NCBI GenBank assembly: GCA_944325355.1
Contig: CALUZS010000008.1
Span: forward strand, 52,747 to 116,746
Origin: an uncultured Parabacteroides sp.
Lineage (GTDB): Bacteria; Bacteroidota; Bacteroidia; Bacteroidales; Tannerellaceae
Length of the DNA: 64,000 nt
Direction: 5' to 3'
Shown here piece by piece: positions 1 to 9,711 of the stretch; the first letter of the stretch is position 1; every line of letters starts with the position of its first letter. The position numbers were made by a program, and so were the translations under genes. The notes under the pieces are model-generated. The model searched no databases and was not told where the DNA came from. It was given only the letters and a program-made list of their open reading frames with translations.

Positions 1-815
1 GCCAATTTTCTGCAAATGTACGGCAAATCCAGAAGACGGTCGCGATGGATAAGAAGACAATCTAACGCATTACAAACGCTTACCCGACGAGTTTTCGCAT
101 TATTGACAATTGCTTGCCCTTTCTCTTTATCTCCTTCTTTATCGAAATAGGCATGACAAACCCCTGCACCGGTTTCTATAACCGGTACCCGCGCATTCTC
201 CCTGACAAAAGAGATGAGAGAAGCACTTCCACGCGGAATAATCAAATCGACCAAACCGACTGCATGGAGCATCATATCCGTCGCTTCCCGACTCGATGGA
301 AGTAATGTGCAGACAGCCGGATTAATACCATTCCGGAGTAATACGTCATGGATGATTCCAACCAATGCACGATTCGACATTTCAGCATCGGAACCTCCCT
401 TCAATACACAGACATTACCACTTCTGAGACATAACGAAAAGACATCGAACGTAACATTCGGACGAGCTTCATAAATGATGCCGACCACCCCGAACGGAAC
501 AGTCACTTTCTGAATCTTCATACCATTCGGACGGAGCATTTCCTGAATGACTTTCCCGTAAGGGACAGGCAGTCCTGCAACATGCTCCATATCGGTCGCT
601 ATACTGTCAATACGTTCCTTAGTCAACTTCAAACGGTCATATTTCGGATTCCGGGCATCCATCTTTGCCAAATCCTTTGCATTTGCCTCCAATACCAACT
701 CTTGCTTCGCACGTAAAGACGCTGCGGCCTGGAGAAGAACGGAGACACAAAGCTCCTCCCTCAAAGGCATCTCCCGGCTTGCAACCGAAGCTTTCTGTAA
801 CAATTCCGTAACCAT
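1..815 (-). CDS. proA: Glutamate-5-semialdehyde dehydrogenase (gamma-glutamyl phosphate reductase), C-terminus outside window
   Basis: Reduces gamma-glutamyl phosphate to glutamate semialdehyde with NADPH, the second step of cytosolic proline synthesis. Reading leftwards from ATG at 815, about 271 residues are present out of a usual ~415, so the C-terminal third lies beyond base 1. The N-terminal part matches the family well: the segment with GVVGIIYEARPNVT followed by the SGNVCVLKGGSDA stretch of the nucleotide-binding region, and IETGAGVCHAYFD near the window edge. It starts 16 bases after the proB stop, so it is the last visible gene of a proB-proA unit. No frameshift is seen in the part shown. 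Confidence 0.95.
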   Translation of the reverse strand, partial: MVTELLQKASVASREMPLREELCVSVLLQAAASLRAKQELVLEANAKDLAKMDARNPKYDRLKLTKERIDSIATDMEHVAGLPVPYGKVIQEMLRPNGMKIQKVTVPFGVVGIIYEARPNVTFDVFSLCLRSGNVCVLKGGSDAEMSNRALVGIIHDVLLRNGINPAVCTLLPSSREATDMMLHAVGLVDLIIPRGSASLISFVRENARVPVIETGAGVCHAYFDKEGDKEKGQAIVNNAKTRRVSVCNALDCLLIHRDRLLDLPYICRKL

Positions 816-831
816 TTTCAATTCTGCTTTT

Positions 832-1899
832 TTAATCCAAATAAAGATAGTCGTAATGCACCAACGGTTTATGCCCTTTCTGACCTATCATCTTCCTGGC
901 TTCGGCACTGCTGAACGCAGCGCAACCAACGCCAATCTGCCGTCCTTCTTCATTAATGATACGGACTATATCGTCTTTCTCAAAACTTCCTTTGATAGCA
1001 GTTACTCCAACGAACAGTATGCTGACTGCTTGCGGAGTGCCTAATGCAGCTTCCGCACCACGATTAATATGAATCTCCCCTTTCGCAAATCCCTCGGAAT
1101 GAGCAATCCATTTTTTCACGCTGCTCACCGGCTTAGGCGATGGGACAAAACGGGAACAAACAACCGGATTCCCCGATATCAAATCGGTCAGAATATTTTC
1201 CCTTTTCCCATTCGCTATAAAGACCGTGATACCTTCCTCGGCAACTTTCCGGGCAATGTTGTACTTAGTAATCATACCTCCCCGTCCAAAAGATGACCTT
1301 CCGGCCCGTATATACTCCGACACATCATCCTTTCCCTGACCGATAGTACGGATAACCTCGCTATCTGAATCAAACGGATTTCCGTTATAAATACCATCCA
1401 CATTCGTAAGGATAATCAATGTATCAGCACCCATCATAGTGGCAATCAAACCAGAAAGCTCGTCATTGTCCGTGAACATCAACTCCGTTACCGAAATGGT
1501 ATCGTTTTCATTCACAATCGGTATTACCCGGTTCTCCAACATCACTTCCATGCAATGCTTCTGGTTCAGGTAATGGGTACGGCTTCCGAAACTCTCCTTG
1601 GTAGAAAGCACCTGACCGCATGCCATCCCATGCTCGCGGAACAGTTCATAATACCGGTTTATCAACTTCGCCTGTCCGACTGCAGAATACAGCTGCCGGG
1701 CAGAAACCGCATCCAGTTTCTTACCGCAAATTTCGCTTCTCCCGGCAGCCATTGCCCCTGAAGAAATCAAGATAACGTCTATGCCCTGCTTGCTTAATTC
1801 AGAAACTTGGTCAACCAACGCAGACATACGGGTAATATCCAACGTCCCGTCTTGGCGTGTCAGGACATTGCTCCCAATTTTTACCGCAATCCGTTTCAT
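832..1899 (-). CDS. proB: Glutamate 5-kinase
   Basis: Phosphorylates glutamate with ATP, the first and feedback-regulated step of proline synthesis. The 355 residues show the amino-acid kinase fold first ([12 protein letters not shown] near residue 8, [11 protein letters not shown] near 45, [21 protein letters not shown]) and a C-terminal PUA domain from about residue 265 to the end. Length is normal for the two-domain form. Its start codon overlaps the stop of the upstream acyl-CoA ligase by four bases (ATGA), and proA follows after 16 bases, so proBA are probably transcribed with the ligase and the cupin regulator rather than from their own promoter. Confidence 0.96.
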   Translation of the reverse strand: MKRIAVKIGSNVLTRQDGTLDITRMSALVDQVSELSKQGIDVILISSGAMAAGRSEICGKKLDAVSARQLYSAVGQAKLINRYYELFREHGMACGQVLSTKESFGSRTHYLNQKHCMEVMLENRVIPIVNENDTISVTELMFTDNDELSGLIATMMGADTLIILTNVDGIYNGNPFDSDSEVIRTIGQGKDDVSEYIRAGRSSFGRGGMITKYNIARKVAEEGITVFIANGKRENILTDLISGNPVVCSRFVPSPKPVSSVKKWIAHSEGFAKGEIHINRGAEAALGTPQAVSILFVGVTAIKGSFEKDDIVRIINEEGRQIGVGCAAFSSAEARKMIGQKGHKPLVHYDYLYLD

Positions 1900-3575
1900 T
1901 TAGAATCCTTATCCCTTATCTCCACCCGACGGATTTTACCGCTTATTGTCTTTGGCAATTCATCAACAAACTCAATGACACGCGGATACTTGTAAGGCGC
2001 AGTAACTTTCTTCACATGGTTCTGCAACTCTTTAACCAATTCATCACCAATTTTATCTCTGTAATTTTTAGAAAGGACAATTGTTGCTTTCACCACCTGA
2101 CCACGGATTTCATCCGGCACGCCAGTTATCGCGCATTCAACGACAGCCGGATGAGTCATCAATGCGCTTTCCACTTCAAACGGGCCTATCCGGTAACCAG
2201 AACTCTTTATTACGTCATCGGCCCTGCCAACGAACCAATAATAACCGTCCTCATCACGCCATGCGACATCGCCAGTATAATAAATCCCGTCATGCCAAGC
2301 CTCTTTCGTACGTTCGGCATCTCGGTAATACTCTTTAAATAATCCGATAGGTTTGCTTTTCTCCGTATGGATAACAATCTGCCCTTGTTCACCATCCTCT
2401 GCACGGGTACCGTCCGGACGCAGCAAATCAACATCATATTGGGGATTAGGAACTCCCATTGAACCTGGCTTCGGCTCCATCCAAGGGAAAGTCGCTATCG
2501 TCAAAGTTGTCTCCGTCTGTCCGAAACCTTCCATAAGTTTAATCCCTGTCAGTTCATAAAACGTATCGAATACGGCAGGATTCAACGCTTCGCCTGCTAT
2601 CGTACAATATTGGAGCGAAGAGAGATCATACTTTGTCAGGTCTTCCCGAATCAAAAAGCGGAATATGGTAGGAGGAGCACATAACGAAGTAATCTTATAA
2701 TCATGGATCATCTGAAGCATATCCGCAGGCGTAAATTTCTCATGGTCGTACACAAAGACGGTTGCCCCGGCAATCCATTGTCCATATAATTTGCCCCATA
2801 CCGCTTTTCCCCAACCGGTGTCGGCAATTGTCAAATGAAGGCTGTCTTTATGCAAATTATGCCAGAAACTCCCTGTAACGATATGTCCGAGCGGATAGGT
2901 AAAATCGTGAGCGACCATTTTCGGATTGCCGGTTGTCCCCGAAGTAAAATACATCAACGATATGTCATCGTTTGTATTCGGGCATTCCGGTTTCACAAAA
3001 GGAGCTGCATTTTCCAATCCCTTATGAAAATCATCAAAGCCTTCCGGTACAAGCGGACCGACAGAAACGACCGACTTTACCGACGGTGATTCCGGAAGCG
3101 CATCCTTTACATGTTGCAAGATAATTTCCTCACCTGCGCATACTATCACTTTTATATCGGCAGCATTTGCCCGATATACAATATCCTTTTTTGTCAACAA
3201 ATGGGTTGCCGGAATTACCACCGCCCCCAATTTATGCAACGCAATGATTGAAAACCAAAATTCATAACGCCGCTTCAAGATCAACATCACCATATCGCCA
3301 TGTCCTATTCCAAGTTTCTGGAAATAAGAAGCGGTCTGGTCTGTGTACCTCTTCATGTCTCCAAAAGAAAAGTCGATATGCTCACCATGATCGTTCGTCC
3401 AACAGAGCGCCTTTCGCCCCGGTTCCTCATCTGCCCAAGCATCAACTACATCATATCCGAAATTAAAATTTTCAGGAACTTTTATTTTGAAATTTTTTAT
3501 GAAATCTTCCTGCGACTCATAAGAGAGCTTATCTACAAATTTCTCTAACATAATACACGTTTCATTATTATCCAT
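1896..3575 (-). CDS. AMP-forming acyl-CoA synthetase (acetyl-CoA synthetase/medium-chain acyl-CoA ligase type)
   Basis: ANL-superfamily enzyme that activates a carboxylic acid through an acyl-AMP to acyl-CoA. The ATP-binding motif [11 protein letters not shown], the EGFGQTE motif, the [14 protein letters not shown] motif and the C-terminal [10 protein letters not shown] with the catalytic lysine are all present, so it should be active. The substrate cannot be read from sequence; similar Bacteroidales proteins are annotated as acetyl- or medium-chain ligases. The reading frame is open to a TTG at 3593, inside the upstream regulator gene; ATG at 3575 or the later ATG at 3551 (MLEKF) are more likely starts. 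It sits between a cupin-XRE regulator and proB. Confidence 0.9.
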   Translation of the reverse strand: MDNNETCIMLEKFVDKLSYESQEDFIKNFKIKVPENFNFGYDVVDAWADEEPGRKALCWTNDHGEHIDFSFGDMKRYTDQTASYFQKLGIGHGDMVMLILKRRYEFWFSIIALHKLGAVVIPATHLLTKKDIVYRANAADIKVIVCAGEEIILQHVKDALPESPSVKSVVSVGPLVPEGFDDFHKGLENAAPFVKPECPNTNDDISLMYFTSGTTGNPKMVAHDFTYPLGHIVTGSFWHNLHKDSLHLTIADTGWGKAVWGKLYGQWIAGATVFVYDHEKFTPADMLQMIHDYKITSLCAPPTIFRFLIREDLTKYDLSSLQYCTIAGEALNPAVFDTFYELTGIKLMEGFGQTETTLTIATFPWMEPKPGSMGVPNPQYDVDLLRPDGTRAEDGEQGQIVIHTEKSKPIGLFKEYYRDAERTKEAWHDGIYYTGDVAWRDEDGYYWFVGRADDVIKSSGYRIGPFEVESALMTHPAVVECAITGVPDEIRGQVVKATIVLSKNYRDKIGDELVKELQNHVKKVTAPYKYPRVIEFVDELPKTISGKIRRVEIRDKDSK

Positions 3576-3585
3576 TATCGCAAAA

Positions 3586-4140
3586 TCAGACAATTACAGC
3601 AAGAAATACGACTTTCTTTCCATCCAAAGCCCTCATTCCATGCGGCAATTCCGAATTAAAATAAATACTGTCTCCGGTTTCAAGCACCAACTGTTTACCA
3701 TTGATTTCCAATAGCATCCGGCCTTCCAATACCAAATTATATTCTTGCCCCTGATGGGAATTAAGATACATCGGCGTATTTTCCTCCTTCGGATGCACCG
3801 TCACAAAGAAAGGATCCGCTTTCCGTCCTGCAAAACCGGCAGCAAGAGATTGGTACTTGTAAGCTTTCGTTCGCTCCACCGCAATTCCTTTTCCGCATCG
3901 GGTAATAAAATAGGTGCTCATTTTTGGTTCGTCCCCGAACATAAGAGTGGTCAGTTCCACACCATACGCCTGGGAAATCTGATGAAGCACACTCACCGAA
4001 ATATCGACATTTCCGCTTTCCAGCTTTAAATACTCTTCCGTACTCAAATGGCAAGTTTCCGCAATCTCTTCCGGCGTTATTTCCAAAGCTTCCCGAAGCC
4101 CTTTCAAACGTTCCGCTATTTGCTGTATCTGCTCGTTCAT
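3586..4140 (-). CDS. XRE-family transcriptional regulator with C-terminal cupin domain
   Basis: DNA-binding regulator whose cupin domain probably senses a small ligand. From ATG at 4140 the protein has 184 residues: a helix-turn-helix of the Xre/Cro type in roughly residues 6-62 ([23 protein letters not shown]) and a small-barrel cupin in about 110-180 ([28 protein letters not shown]). The frame also runs back to a TTG at 4200, but the ATG aligns with the HTH start of the family. It lies 10 bases upstream of the acyl-CoA ligase; such pairs are common in Bacteroidales, and the regulator most likely controls its own operon. Confidence 0.88.
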   Translation of the reverse strand: MNEQIQQIAERLKGLREALEITPEEIAETCHLSTEEYLKLESGNVDISVSVLHQISQAYGVELTTLMFGDEPKMSTYFITRCGKGIAVERTKAYKYQSLAAGFAGRKADPFFVTVHPKEENTPMYLNSHQGQEYNLVLEGRMLLEINGKQLVLETGDSIYFNSELPHGMRALDGKKVVFLAVIV

Positions 4141-4165
4141 ATCATAAAATTTAGATAAAGTCCCC

Positions 4166-4173
4166 CAAAGGTA
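4166..4173 (-). promoter_or_regulatory. Putative -7 promoter element for the cupin-XRE/ligase/proBA operon
   Basis: On the minus strand this reads TACCTTTG, an exact match to the Bacteroidetes -7 consensus TAnnTTTG, 26 bases before the ATG at 4140. No good -33 TTTG lies at the ideal distance, so this is a candidate only. Confidence 0.5.
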
Positions 4174-4278
4174 AAAAGAAAAAGGCGAAAAAGAAGACAA
4201 TATTCCATTAAAACAATTATTTCGACTATCATTTTGACAGATTACACGATTTTGTTCGCATATTCCAACGATTATATG

Positions 4279-4316
4279 TAAGTTTGCACTTGAAAAGGAA
4301 AACCTTTTCCGTGTGC
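4279..4316 (+). promoter_or_regulatory. Putative queC promoter with overlapping inverted repeat
   Basis: TAAGTTTG at 4279-4286 matches the TAnnTTTG -7 consensus. Directly after it, 4286-4316 holds an imperfect inverted repeat: GAAAAGG, AAAA loop, CCTTTTC, flanked by GCAC and GTGC. Since transcription should start inside the repeat, it is more likely an operator or initiation-region element than a riboswitch. No preQ1 riboswitch pattern was recognised. Confidence 0.4.
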
Positions 4317-4351
4317 TTGATTAACCACGTATTAAAAACAAGGAAATATTT

Positions 4352-5026
4352 ATGAAGAAGAATGATGCCGCAATGGTCTGCCTTTCCGGCGGACAAGACT
4401 CTACAACCTGTCTCTTTTGGGCAAAAAAACAATTTAAGCACGTTGAAGCCACTTGCTTCAACTACGGACAAAAACATTCATTGGAAACAGAAGTCGCAAA
4501 AAGAATCGCGTCCGAAGCCAATGTCCCATTCCATCTGTTAGATGTCTCTTTAATCAGTCAATTGGATTCGAATTGCTCCCTGACAAACAGCAGCATTCCG
4601 ATGGACGAAGAGAAACCGGAGAACTCATATCCAAACACATTCGTACCCGGACGTAATATGATTTTCCTGACATTCGCCGCAATCCTGGCACGGAGCAAGA
4701 ACATTTTCAATTTGGTTGCGGGAGTTTCGGAAGCCGATTTCAGCGGATACCCGGATTGCCGGGACACTTTCATCCGCTCCTTGAATGTAACACTCAATTT
4801 GGCGATGGATGAACAATTCGTCATTCACACACCTTTGATGAATAAAGACAAGAGCGAAGTATGGGAACTGGCAGACCAGCTAAATGTGTTCGACCTTATA
4901 AAAGGACAAACGCTCACCTGCTACAATGGTATCCTTGCCAACGGATGCGGACATTGCCCGGCATGCAAACTCAGGAAGGCAGGATTGGAAAAATATCTGG
5001 CAAGAAAACAAAAACAATTCCAATAA
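4352..5026 (+). CDS. queC: 7-cyano-7-deazaguanine synthase
   Basis: Converts 7-carboxy-7-deazaguanine to preQ0 with ATP and ammonia in queuosine synthesis. The 224 residues show the PP-loop SGGQDST at residues 12-18 and the zinc-binding cysteines at about 190, 199, 202 and 205 (CGHCPAC), both diagnostic for QueC. Length is normal. The ATG at 4352 is the only sensible start. queF begins seven bases after the stop, so the two consecutive steps (preQ0 formation and reduction to preQ1) are translated from one message. queD and queE are not in the window. Confidence 0.96.
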   Translation: MKKNDAAMVCLSGGQDSTTCLFWAKKQFKHVEATCFNYGQKHSLETEVAKRIASEANVPFHLLDVSLISQLDSNCSLTNSSIPMDEEKPENSYPNTFVPGRNMIFLTFAAILARSKNIFNLVAGVSEADFSGYPDCRDTFIRSLNVTLNLAMDEQFVIHTPLMNKDKSEVWELADQLNVFDLIKGQTLTCYNGILANGCGHCPACKLRKAGLEKYLARKQKQFQ

Positions 5027-5033
5027 TACAATT

Positions 5034-5510
5034 ATGAATACAGACCGGCAAGCAGAAAAAGAGTTGCACCTATTAGGACAAGCCACCGAATACAAACAAG
5101 AATATGCCCCGGAGGTTTTAGAAGCATTTACCAATAAGCATCCGGAAAATGATTATTGGGTACGGTTTAACTGTCCGGAGTTCACCAGCCTTTGCCCCAT
5201 TACCGGGCAACCCGATTTCGCAACTATTCTCATAGATTACATCCCCGACAAGAAAATGGTAGAGAGCAAAAGCCTGAAGCTTTATCTTTTCAGTTTCCGC
5301 AATCACGGTTCGTTTCATGAAGACTGCGTAAACATCATCATGAAAGACTTAATCAGGCTGATGAATCCCAAGTATATCGAAGTAACCGGAATTTTCACCC
5401 CAAGAGGAGGAATCAGCATTTATCCCTACTGCAATTACGGCAGAAAAGGAACAAAATATGAAAAGTTAGCAGAAGAAAGACTCTTCAGGCACAATGATAA
5501 CAACAGATAA
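5034..5510 (+). CDS. queF: NADPH-dependent 7-cyano-7-deazaguanine reductase (preQ0 reductase)
   Basis: Reduces the nitrile of preQ0 to the amine preQ1. From ATG at 5034 the protein has 158 residues, the short unimodular QueF form. The catalytic cysteine (C54 in [10 protein letters not shown]), Asp61, the family motif ESKSLKLY at 77-84 and the HED at 95-97 that binds substrate are present. The frame is open upstream into the queC 3' end, but this ATG fits the family length. Last gene of the queCF pair. Confidence 0.95.
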   Translation: MNTDRQAEKELHLLGQATEYKQEYAPEVLEAFTNKHPENDYWVRFNCPEFTSLCPITGQPDFATILIDYIPDKKMVESKSLKLYLFSFRNHGSFHEDCVNIIMKDLIRLMNPKYIEVTGIFTPRGGISIYPYCNYGRKGTKYEKLAEERLFRHNDNNR

Positions 5511-5514
5511 TTTG

Positions 5515-5522
5515 TATATTTG
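5515..5522 (+). promoter_or_regulatory. Putative -7 promoter element for the DUF1080 gene
   Basis: TATATTTG, an exact TAnnTTTG match, lies five bases after the queF stop and 36 bases before the ATG at 5559. It suggests the DUF1080 gene is transcribed on its own and is not simply the third gene of the que operon. Confidence 0.5.
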
Positions 5523-5558
5523 CAAACAGAAAAACATAACTTAAAAAGAAAAATACAA

Positions 5559-6320
5559 ATGGAAAAAAAACTTTTAGTTGCCGCAGCATTGCTAATGACA
5601 AGTTGCGCATTTATCTCGGCTCAAGCTCCCATGAAGCCTGAAATGTCGGAATTTTATGAACCTGTTCCTCCAACCGTTACACCTGGTACTGAATTAAAAG
5701 GCGGAGGATTTACCGCTCCTTCAGATGCAATCGTTTTGTTTGACGGAAAAGATTTGTCTGCTTGGGAAAACTCCCAAGGAGGTCCTGCCGAATGGAAAGT
5801 TAAAGGTGGTGTAATGACCGTAGATAAAAGCAAAGGAGACATACGCACAAAAGAAAAATTCGAGAGTTTCCAACTTCACATTGAGTGGAGAGTTCCCGAA
5901 AATATCCAAGGGTCAAGCCAGTCTCGCGGAAACAGCGGCGTTTTCTTGCAGGGAATGTACGAAATACAGATACTCGACAATTACAACAACAAAACATATG
6001 TAAACGGGCAAGCCGGTAGTGTTTACAAACAAACCACCCCGCTCGCAAACGCAATGCGGAAACCGGGAGAATGGAACGTATATGATATTATTTATACCGC
6101 ACCGGTATTCAAAGAAGACGGAACATACCGCATTCCGCCGCGCGTAACCGTAATACAGAACGGCGTTGTCCTGCAAAACAATACTACAATCTTAGGAACA
6201 ACCGAATATATCGGATTCCCGAAAGTAGTTAAACACGGAGCAGGTCCTATTATTTTACAGAGCCACGGAGACCCAAGCGAACCAATCAGCTTCCGCAACA
6301 TCTGGATCCGGAAAATGTAA
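5559..6320 (+). CDS. Exported DUF1080 (3-keto-disaccharide hydrolase-type) protein
   Basis: Family PF06439, a concanavalin-like beta-sandwich whose studied members hydrolyse 3-keto-glycosides. From ATG at 5559 the protein has 253 residues. Residues 1-22 form a signal sequence; LMTSC could be a lipobox and ISAQA a signal-peptidase I site, so lipid anchoring is uncertain. The family pattern VLFDGKDLSAWE, the WKVKGGVMTV strand, the FQLHIEWRVPE strand and GNSGVFLQGMYEIQILDN are clear. It stands alone between queF and a strong terminator. A Gfo/Idh/MocA oxidoreductase and a TIM-barrel isomerase, families that act with DUF1080 enzymes elsewhere, lie 7 kb downstream. Confidence 0.88.
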   Translation: MEKKLLVAAALLMTSCAFISAQAPMKPEMSEFYEPVPPTVTPGTELKGGGFTAPSDAIVLFDGKDLSAWENSQGGPAEWKVKGGVMTVDKSKGDIRTKEKFESFQLHIEWRVPENIQGSSQSRGNSGVFLQGMYEIQILDNYNNKTYVNGQAGSVYKQTTPLANAMRKPGEWNVYDIIYTAPVFKEDGTYRIPPRVTVIQNGVVLQNNTTILGTTEYIGFPKVVKHGAGPIILQSHGDPSEPISFRNIWIRKM

Positions 6321-6350
6321 AAAACACATTTCATCTTATTTTTAAATATA

Positions 6351-6395
6351 AAACCGGGCTATTCCTCAAAGCAAGGGGAATAGCCCGGTTTATTT
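6351..6395 (+). terminator. Rho-independent terminator after the DUF1080 gene
   Basis: A near-perfect 15-base inverted repeat (AAACCGGGCTATTCC at 6351-6365 with GGAATAGCCCGGTTT at 6377-6391) has a short loop. It carries A residues before and T residues after, so it may also stop the convergent thiL transcript. Confidence 0.88.
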
Positions 6396-6562
6396 ATCCG
6401 AAGCTTCCTTAAAAAACAACAACAATCACCTACACAAAAGCTGGCAATTGTCCGGAAATAAGCGCACATCTTTTCCTGAAAACGCTGCCGGAAAAATTTC
6501 AAAAACATCCCGTCTTTCCAAGAAAAACCGGGCAGTAACGGAAAACAACCCTTATTATCTAT

Positions 6563-7591
6563 TTAGATCAATGAATTCCATCCTTGAGCTCTCAGCTCGA
6601 CCTCGCCCCCGTCGCGCCCCTCCAAATAACAACCTAATTCAGGTTTGGTGATATGACCGATGATTTTTATGCCTTCCATCTCGGATATCCGGTCATGTTC
6701 CGTCAAAGGGACAGTAAAAAGCAATTCATAATCCTCGCCTCCATTCAGAGCCGCTGTAACCAAATTCATACTAAACTGTTCTGCCATTACAGCCGTTTGA
6801 TAATCAATCGGTATACGGTCTTCATAAATTCGGCAACCCACATTACTTTCTTTCGCGATGTGCAACAATTCCGAAGAAAGACCGTCGGAGACATCCATCA
6901 TCGCCGTAGGAACAATATCCAATTTTGCCAACCCGGCTACAATATCTTTCCGGGCTTCCGGTTTCAATTGACGCTCCAATAAATATTCTTTACCTGCAAA
7001 ATCCGGAGTAAAATCTTTCTCTCCCCGAAAAACGCTTTTCTCACGCTCCAAAAGCTGCAAGCCCATATAGGCAGCACCCAAATCTCCAGAAACACAAATC
7101 AAATCGGTTTCACGAGCGCCATTCCGGTAAACGACCTTCCCTGGTTCACCCTCGCCAATACAAGTGATACTGATAGTCAGTCCCGTCATCGATGCCGAAG
7201 TATCGCCACCAACCAAATCGACACCATAAACATCGCATGCCAAACGTATTCCTTCATACAGCATATCCAAATCTTCAACACTGAAACGTTTGGAAACACC
7301 TAAAGAGACGGTGATCTGCTTCGGTTGCCCGTTCATCGCATAAATGTCCGAAAAATTAACAACAGCAGATTTATATCCCAAATGCTTCAGTGGAACATAA
7401 GTCAAGTCAAAATGAATTCCTTCCAACAACAAATCAGTTGTGACCAAGACTTGCCGGTCAGCGTAATCCAATACCGCCGCATCGTCTCCCACGCCTTTTA
7501 AGGTCGAACCATTCTTCAATTCAATCTTTTCCGTCAGATGACGTATCAATCCAAATTCCCCTAAAGTCGATATTTCAGTTCTATTCCCCAT
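6563..7591 (-). CDS. thiL: Thiamine-monophosphate kinase
   Basis: Phosphorylates thiamine monophosphate to the cofactor thiamine diphosphate. The 342 residues carry the family motifs GDDAAVLD near residue 35, TTDLLLEGIHFDL, the VNFSDIYAMNGQP segment, GGDTSAS, and DVSDGLSSELLHIA that binds ATP/Mg. Length is normal. It follows lpxK by 19 bases and probably shares its transcript. No thiamine riboswitch is seen nearby. Confidence 0.96.
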   Translation of the reverse strand: MGNRTEISTLGEFGLIRHLTEKIELKNGSTLKGVGDDAAVLDYADRQVLVTTDLLLEGIHFDLTYVPLKHLGYKSAVVNFSDIYAMNGQPKQITVSLGVSKRFSVEDLDMLYEGIRLACDVYGVDLVGGDTSASMTGLTISITCIGEGEPGKVVYRNGARETDLICVSGDLGAAYMGLQLLEREKSVFRGEKDFTPDFAGKEYLLERQLKPEARKDIVAGLAKLDIVPTAMMDVSDGLSSELLHIAKESNVGCRIYEDRIPIDYQTAVMAEQFSMNLVTAALNGGEDYELLFTVPLTEHDRISEMEGIKIIGHITKPELGCYLEGRDGGEVELRAQGWNSLI

Positions 7592-7610
7592 ATTTCAATG
7601 TATAAATTCT

Positions 7611-8705
7611 TCAGATTTTATTATTTAACACGGTTACAACGTGCTTAATGAGCATTTCTTTAAAATCGTCCTCCTTGTTCAACTGGAAATTCACCGTTAT
7701 CGGCAAAGCATACAACAGCTTCTTCCAAGCATCCGGAAGAAAAGTGGCGTTTTTCAGGCGGGCGGCATCTTTTTCCGTCGTTATAATTAGTTTTGAAGGC
7801 GATTCCATTTTTTTCAAAATACTGTCAAGACGATTGATATCCGCCGGTCTGTAATTATAATGGTCGGCAAACAAAGCGGGAAAGACTTTGGAAGAATGAC
7901 TTTTTATTTTCTCCACAAATAATTCAGGAGAAGCGATTCCCGCCATCAGGAGGACATCCTCATCACTTTTTAATTCAGACAGCGAACGAGCTTCCGCCAC
8001 CTCCGGAAACAAAGGATACAACTCTCCGTAACCTATATTTGAAAAAAACAACCGCTGATAAGGACACAGCTTCACATTTCCCATCACTATCCGGTAATCG
8101 ATAGGCTGCATTTCCCCACTGCATTTCGTAATAATGACGATATCTGCCCGGCGCACTCCTGAAGCCGGTTCACGCAACCGTCCCACTGGCAACAAGGCAT
8201 CTTCATAATACGGATAGTGTATATCTGTCAAAAGAATAGACAAAGAAGGAGTTACGTACCTGTGTTGGAAAGCATCGTCAAGAAGAATAACGTTCGGACG
8301 TAATTTTTCTTCAAGAGCGAGCAATTGCGAAATGCCATTCCGTCGGTCGGCATCGACAGCAACCGTCACTTCCGGAAATTTTTGCTTCAATTGGTAGGGC
8401 TCGTCCCCAATGTCCGCACTGGAAGAATCACTGCCTGCAAGCAAAAAGCCCTTTGTCTTACGCTTATATCCCCGACTAAGGACTGCAACCCGGTACTTTT
8501 TCTCCACAAACAAACGAATCAAGAACTCAATATGCGGAGTCTTCCCCGTACCGCCCACCGTTATATTACCCACAGATATGACAGGGACATCATATTGTTC
8601 CGTCCGAAGAATACCCCAATCAAACAACTGATTCCGAAACCTTACCCCTATCCCGTACAAGAGCGCAAAAGGTAATAACCAATATTTCTTTTCTATTCTT
8701 TCCAA
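7611..8705 (-). CDS. lpxK: Tetraacyldisaccharide 4'-kinase
   Basis: Phosphorylates the 4' position of the lipid A disaccharide precursor at the inner membrane. The 364 residues begin with a hydrophobic membrane-associating helix (LLPFALLYGIGV), then the P-loop SVGNITVGGTGKTP, DEPYQL and DDAFQHR motifs typical of LpxK. The ATG at 8705 aligns with the family start. It has a plausible promoter of its own immediately upstream and is followed by thiL. With kdsC and kdsA elsewhere in the window it marks a lipopolysaccharide-making cell. Confidence 0.96.
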   Translation of the reverse strand: MERIEKKYWLLPFALLYGIGVRFRNQLFDWGILRTEQYDVPVISVGNITVGGTGKTPHIEFLIRLFVEKKYRVAVLSRGYKRKTKGFLLAGSDSSSADIGDEPYQLKQKFPEVTVAVDADRRNGISQLLALEEKLRPNVILLDDAFQHRYVTPSLSILLTDIHYPYYEDALLPVGRLREPASGVRRADIVIITKCSGEMQPIDYRIVMGNVKLCPYQRLFFSNIGYGELYPLFPEVAEARSLSELKSDEDVLLMAGIASPELFVEKIKSHSSKVFPALFADHYNYRPADINRLDSILKKMESPSKLIITTEKDAARLKNATFLPDAWKKLLYALPITVNFQLNKEDDFKEMLIKHVVTVLNNKI

Positions 8706-8737
8706 GCCTGTGTTGCAACTTCCTGATTCTACCTCTG

Positions 8738-8768
8738 CAAATATAAATGATTAATGTCAGTTATGAAA
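8738..8768 (-). promoter_or_regulatory. Putative lpxK-thiL promoter
   Basis: On the minus strand TATATTTG (8738-8745) matches the -7 consensus, and TTTC at 8765-8768 is a three-of-four match to the -33 TTTG with exactly 19 bases between. The expected start site lies about 25 bases before the lpxK ATG. The upstream box overlaps the end of the preceding gene. Confidence 0.6.
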
Positions 8769-9711
8769 GACCTGCAGCCATATCTTCAATCTCCCTGTCG
8801 TTAAAACAGACTTGCCTATAAATATCTTCCAACAACTTGGCATCAATTTTATTGAAATCCTCTTCTCTCACTGTAACAAACAGTCCGCCTATATCCGCAG
8901 CGCCGGGGCTCGATACAAAACGTTCTTTCCCCACGGCTGCATATTGCCACGGACGGTGCCTTCTCCTCGGGATTACCACCAACACCCATTCGCCGGACAA
9001 ATAGTAGCCAAACAGATTTATTGGAGACTCTGTAGTTTCATCCTCCAAAGCCGGCAAAACAGAATAAATTTTTTTAAACAAACCTATTGATTCTTCCCGG
9101 GATTCCGATTTCAAAACAAACCCGTTACGCAAATAGTCGGTCAGTACATTTACCTTGCCGCCAGGAAAGCCTTCGATGTTAATCGGCTTCCCCTTCGACA
9201 AAACATCTGTATCCAATGGCATCTGCCCATATGTTACAATCTGGAAATGGGCATGGTCGGGAGCTGAAGCCCCACAACAAGGACCGTTGTATATAATCGT
9301 ATAGCCGTCATACCGCCGAGCTAAATCGACAAAATCCCCTATCCGTTCCAAAATCGACTGCGGTTCGTGTCTCAACGCCGGCACCGTAAAATGCTCCCGG
9401 AATATCGGGTACGGATTTACCAACACCAGATAATCCTTATGGAAAGGCAGACGAATCTGTTCATCCGGCAAATTTGCCGGGCAAAGAAAACACTTGCGAT
9501 TCTTTATCGATTCCGCATCGACTTTTGCCGCCGACGAGACAATCCGTGCCGGATTAAACTGCACGCTTATCCGGAGCCCGCCCATCTCAAAATCTTTCGT
9601 ACGGACCTTATCCAACGCCCCAAAATTTGTTTTTACAAGGCTCCACGATTCCATTTGCTGCCGGAGGAGTTCCGACAACGATATTTCGTTACTTTCATCC
9701 ATGATTTTCAT
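8761..9711 (-). CDS. DUF4922 domain protein (galactose-1-phosphate uridylyltransferase/HIT-like nucleotidyltransferase or phosphorylase)
   Basis: Cytosolic protein of 316 residues with no signal peptide. It has a GalT/HIT-like fold: the zinc-type motif CFLCPANLP near residue 75 and the histidine-triad-like [10 protein letters not shown] near 155, related to GDP-hexose phosphorylases. It therefore probably cleaves or transfers a nucleotidyl group on a nucleotide sugar; the substrate is unknown. It overlaps the end of the upstream glycosyltransferase gene by 17 bases (8 if ATG 9702 is used), so the two are translationally coupled and may work on the same sugar. Confidence 0.75.
   Translation of the reverse strand: MKIMDESNEISLSELLRQQMESWSLVKTNFGALDKVRTKDFEMGGLRISVQFNPARIVSSAAKVDAESIKNRKCFLCPANLPDEQIRLPFHKDYLVLVNPYPIFREHFTVPALRHEPQSILERIGDFVDLARRYDGYTIIYNGPCCGASAPDHAHFQIVTYGQMPLDTDVLSKGKPINIEGFPGGKVNVLTDYLRNGFVLKSESREESIGLFKKIYSVLPALEDETTESPINLFGYYLSGEWVLVVIPRRRHRPWQYAAVGKERFVSSPGAADIGGLFVTVREEDFNKIDAKLLEDIYRQVCFNDREIEDMAAGLS

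Noticed and set aside
1857..2342. 161-residue open frame on the plus strand opposite the acyl-CoA ligase
   Set aside because: Lies fully inside a well-supported gene on the other strand and shows no family motif.
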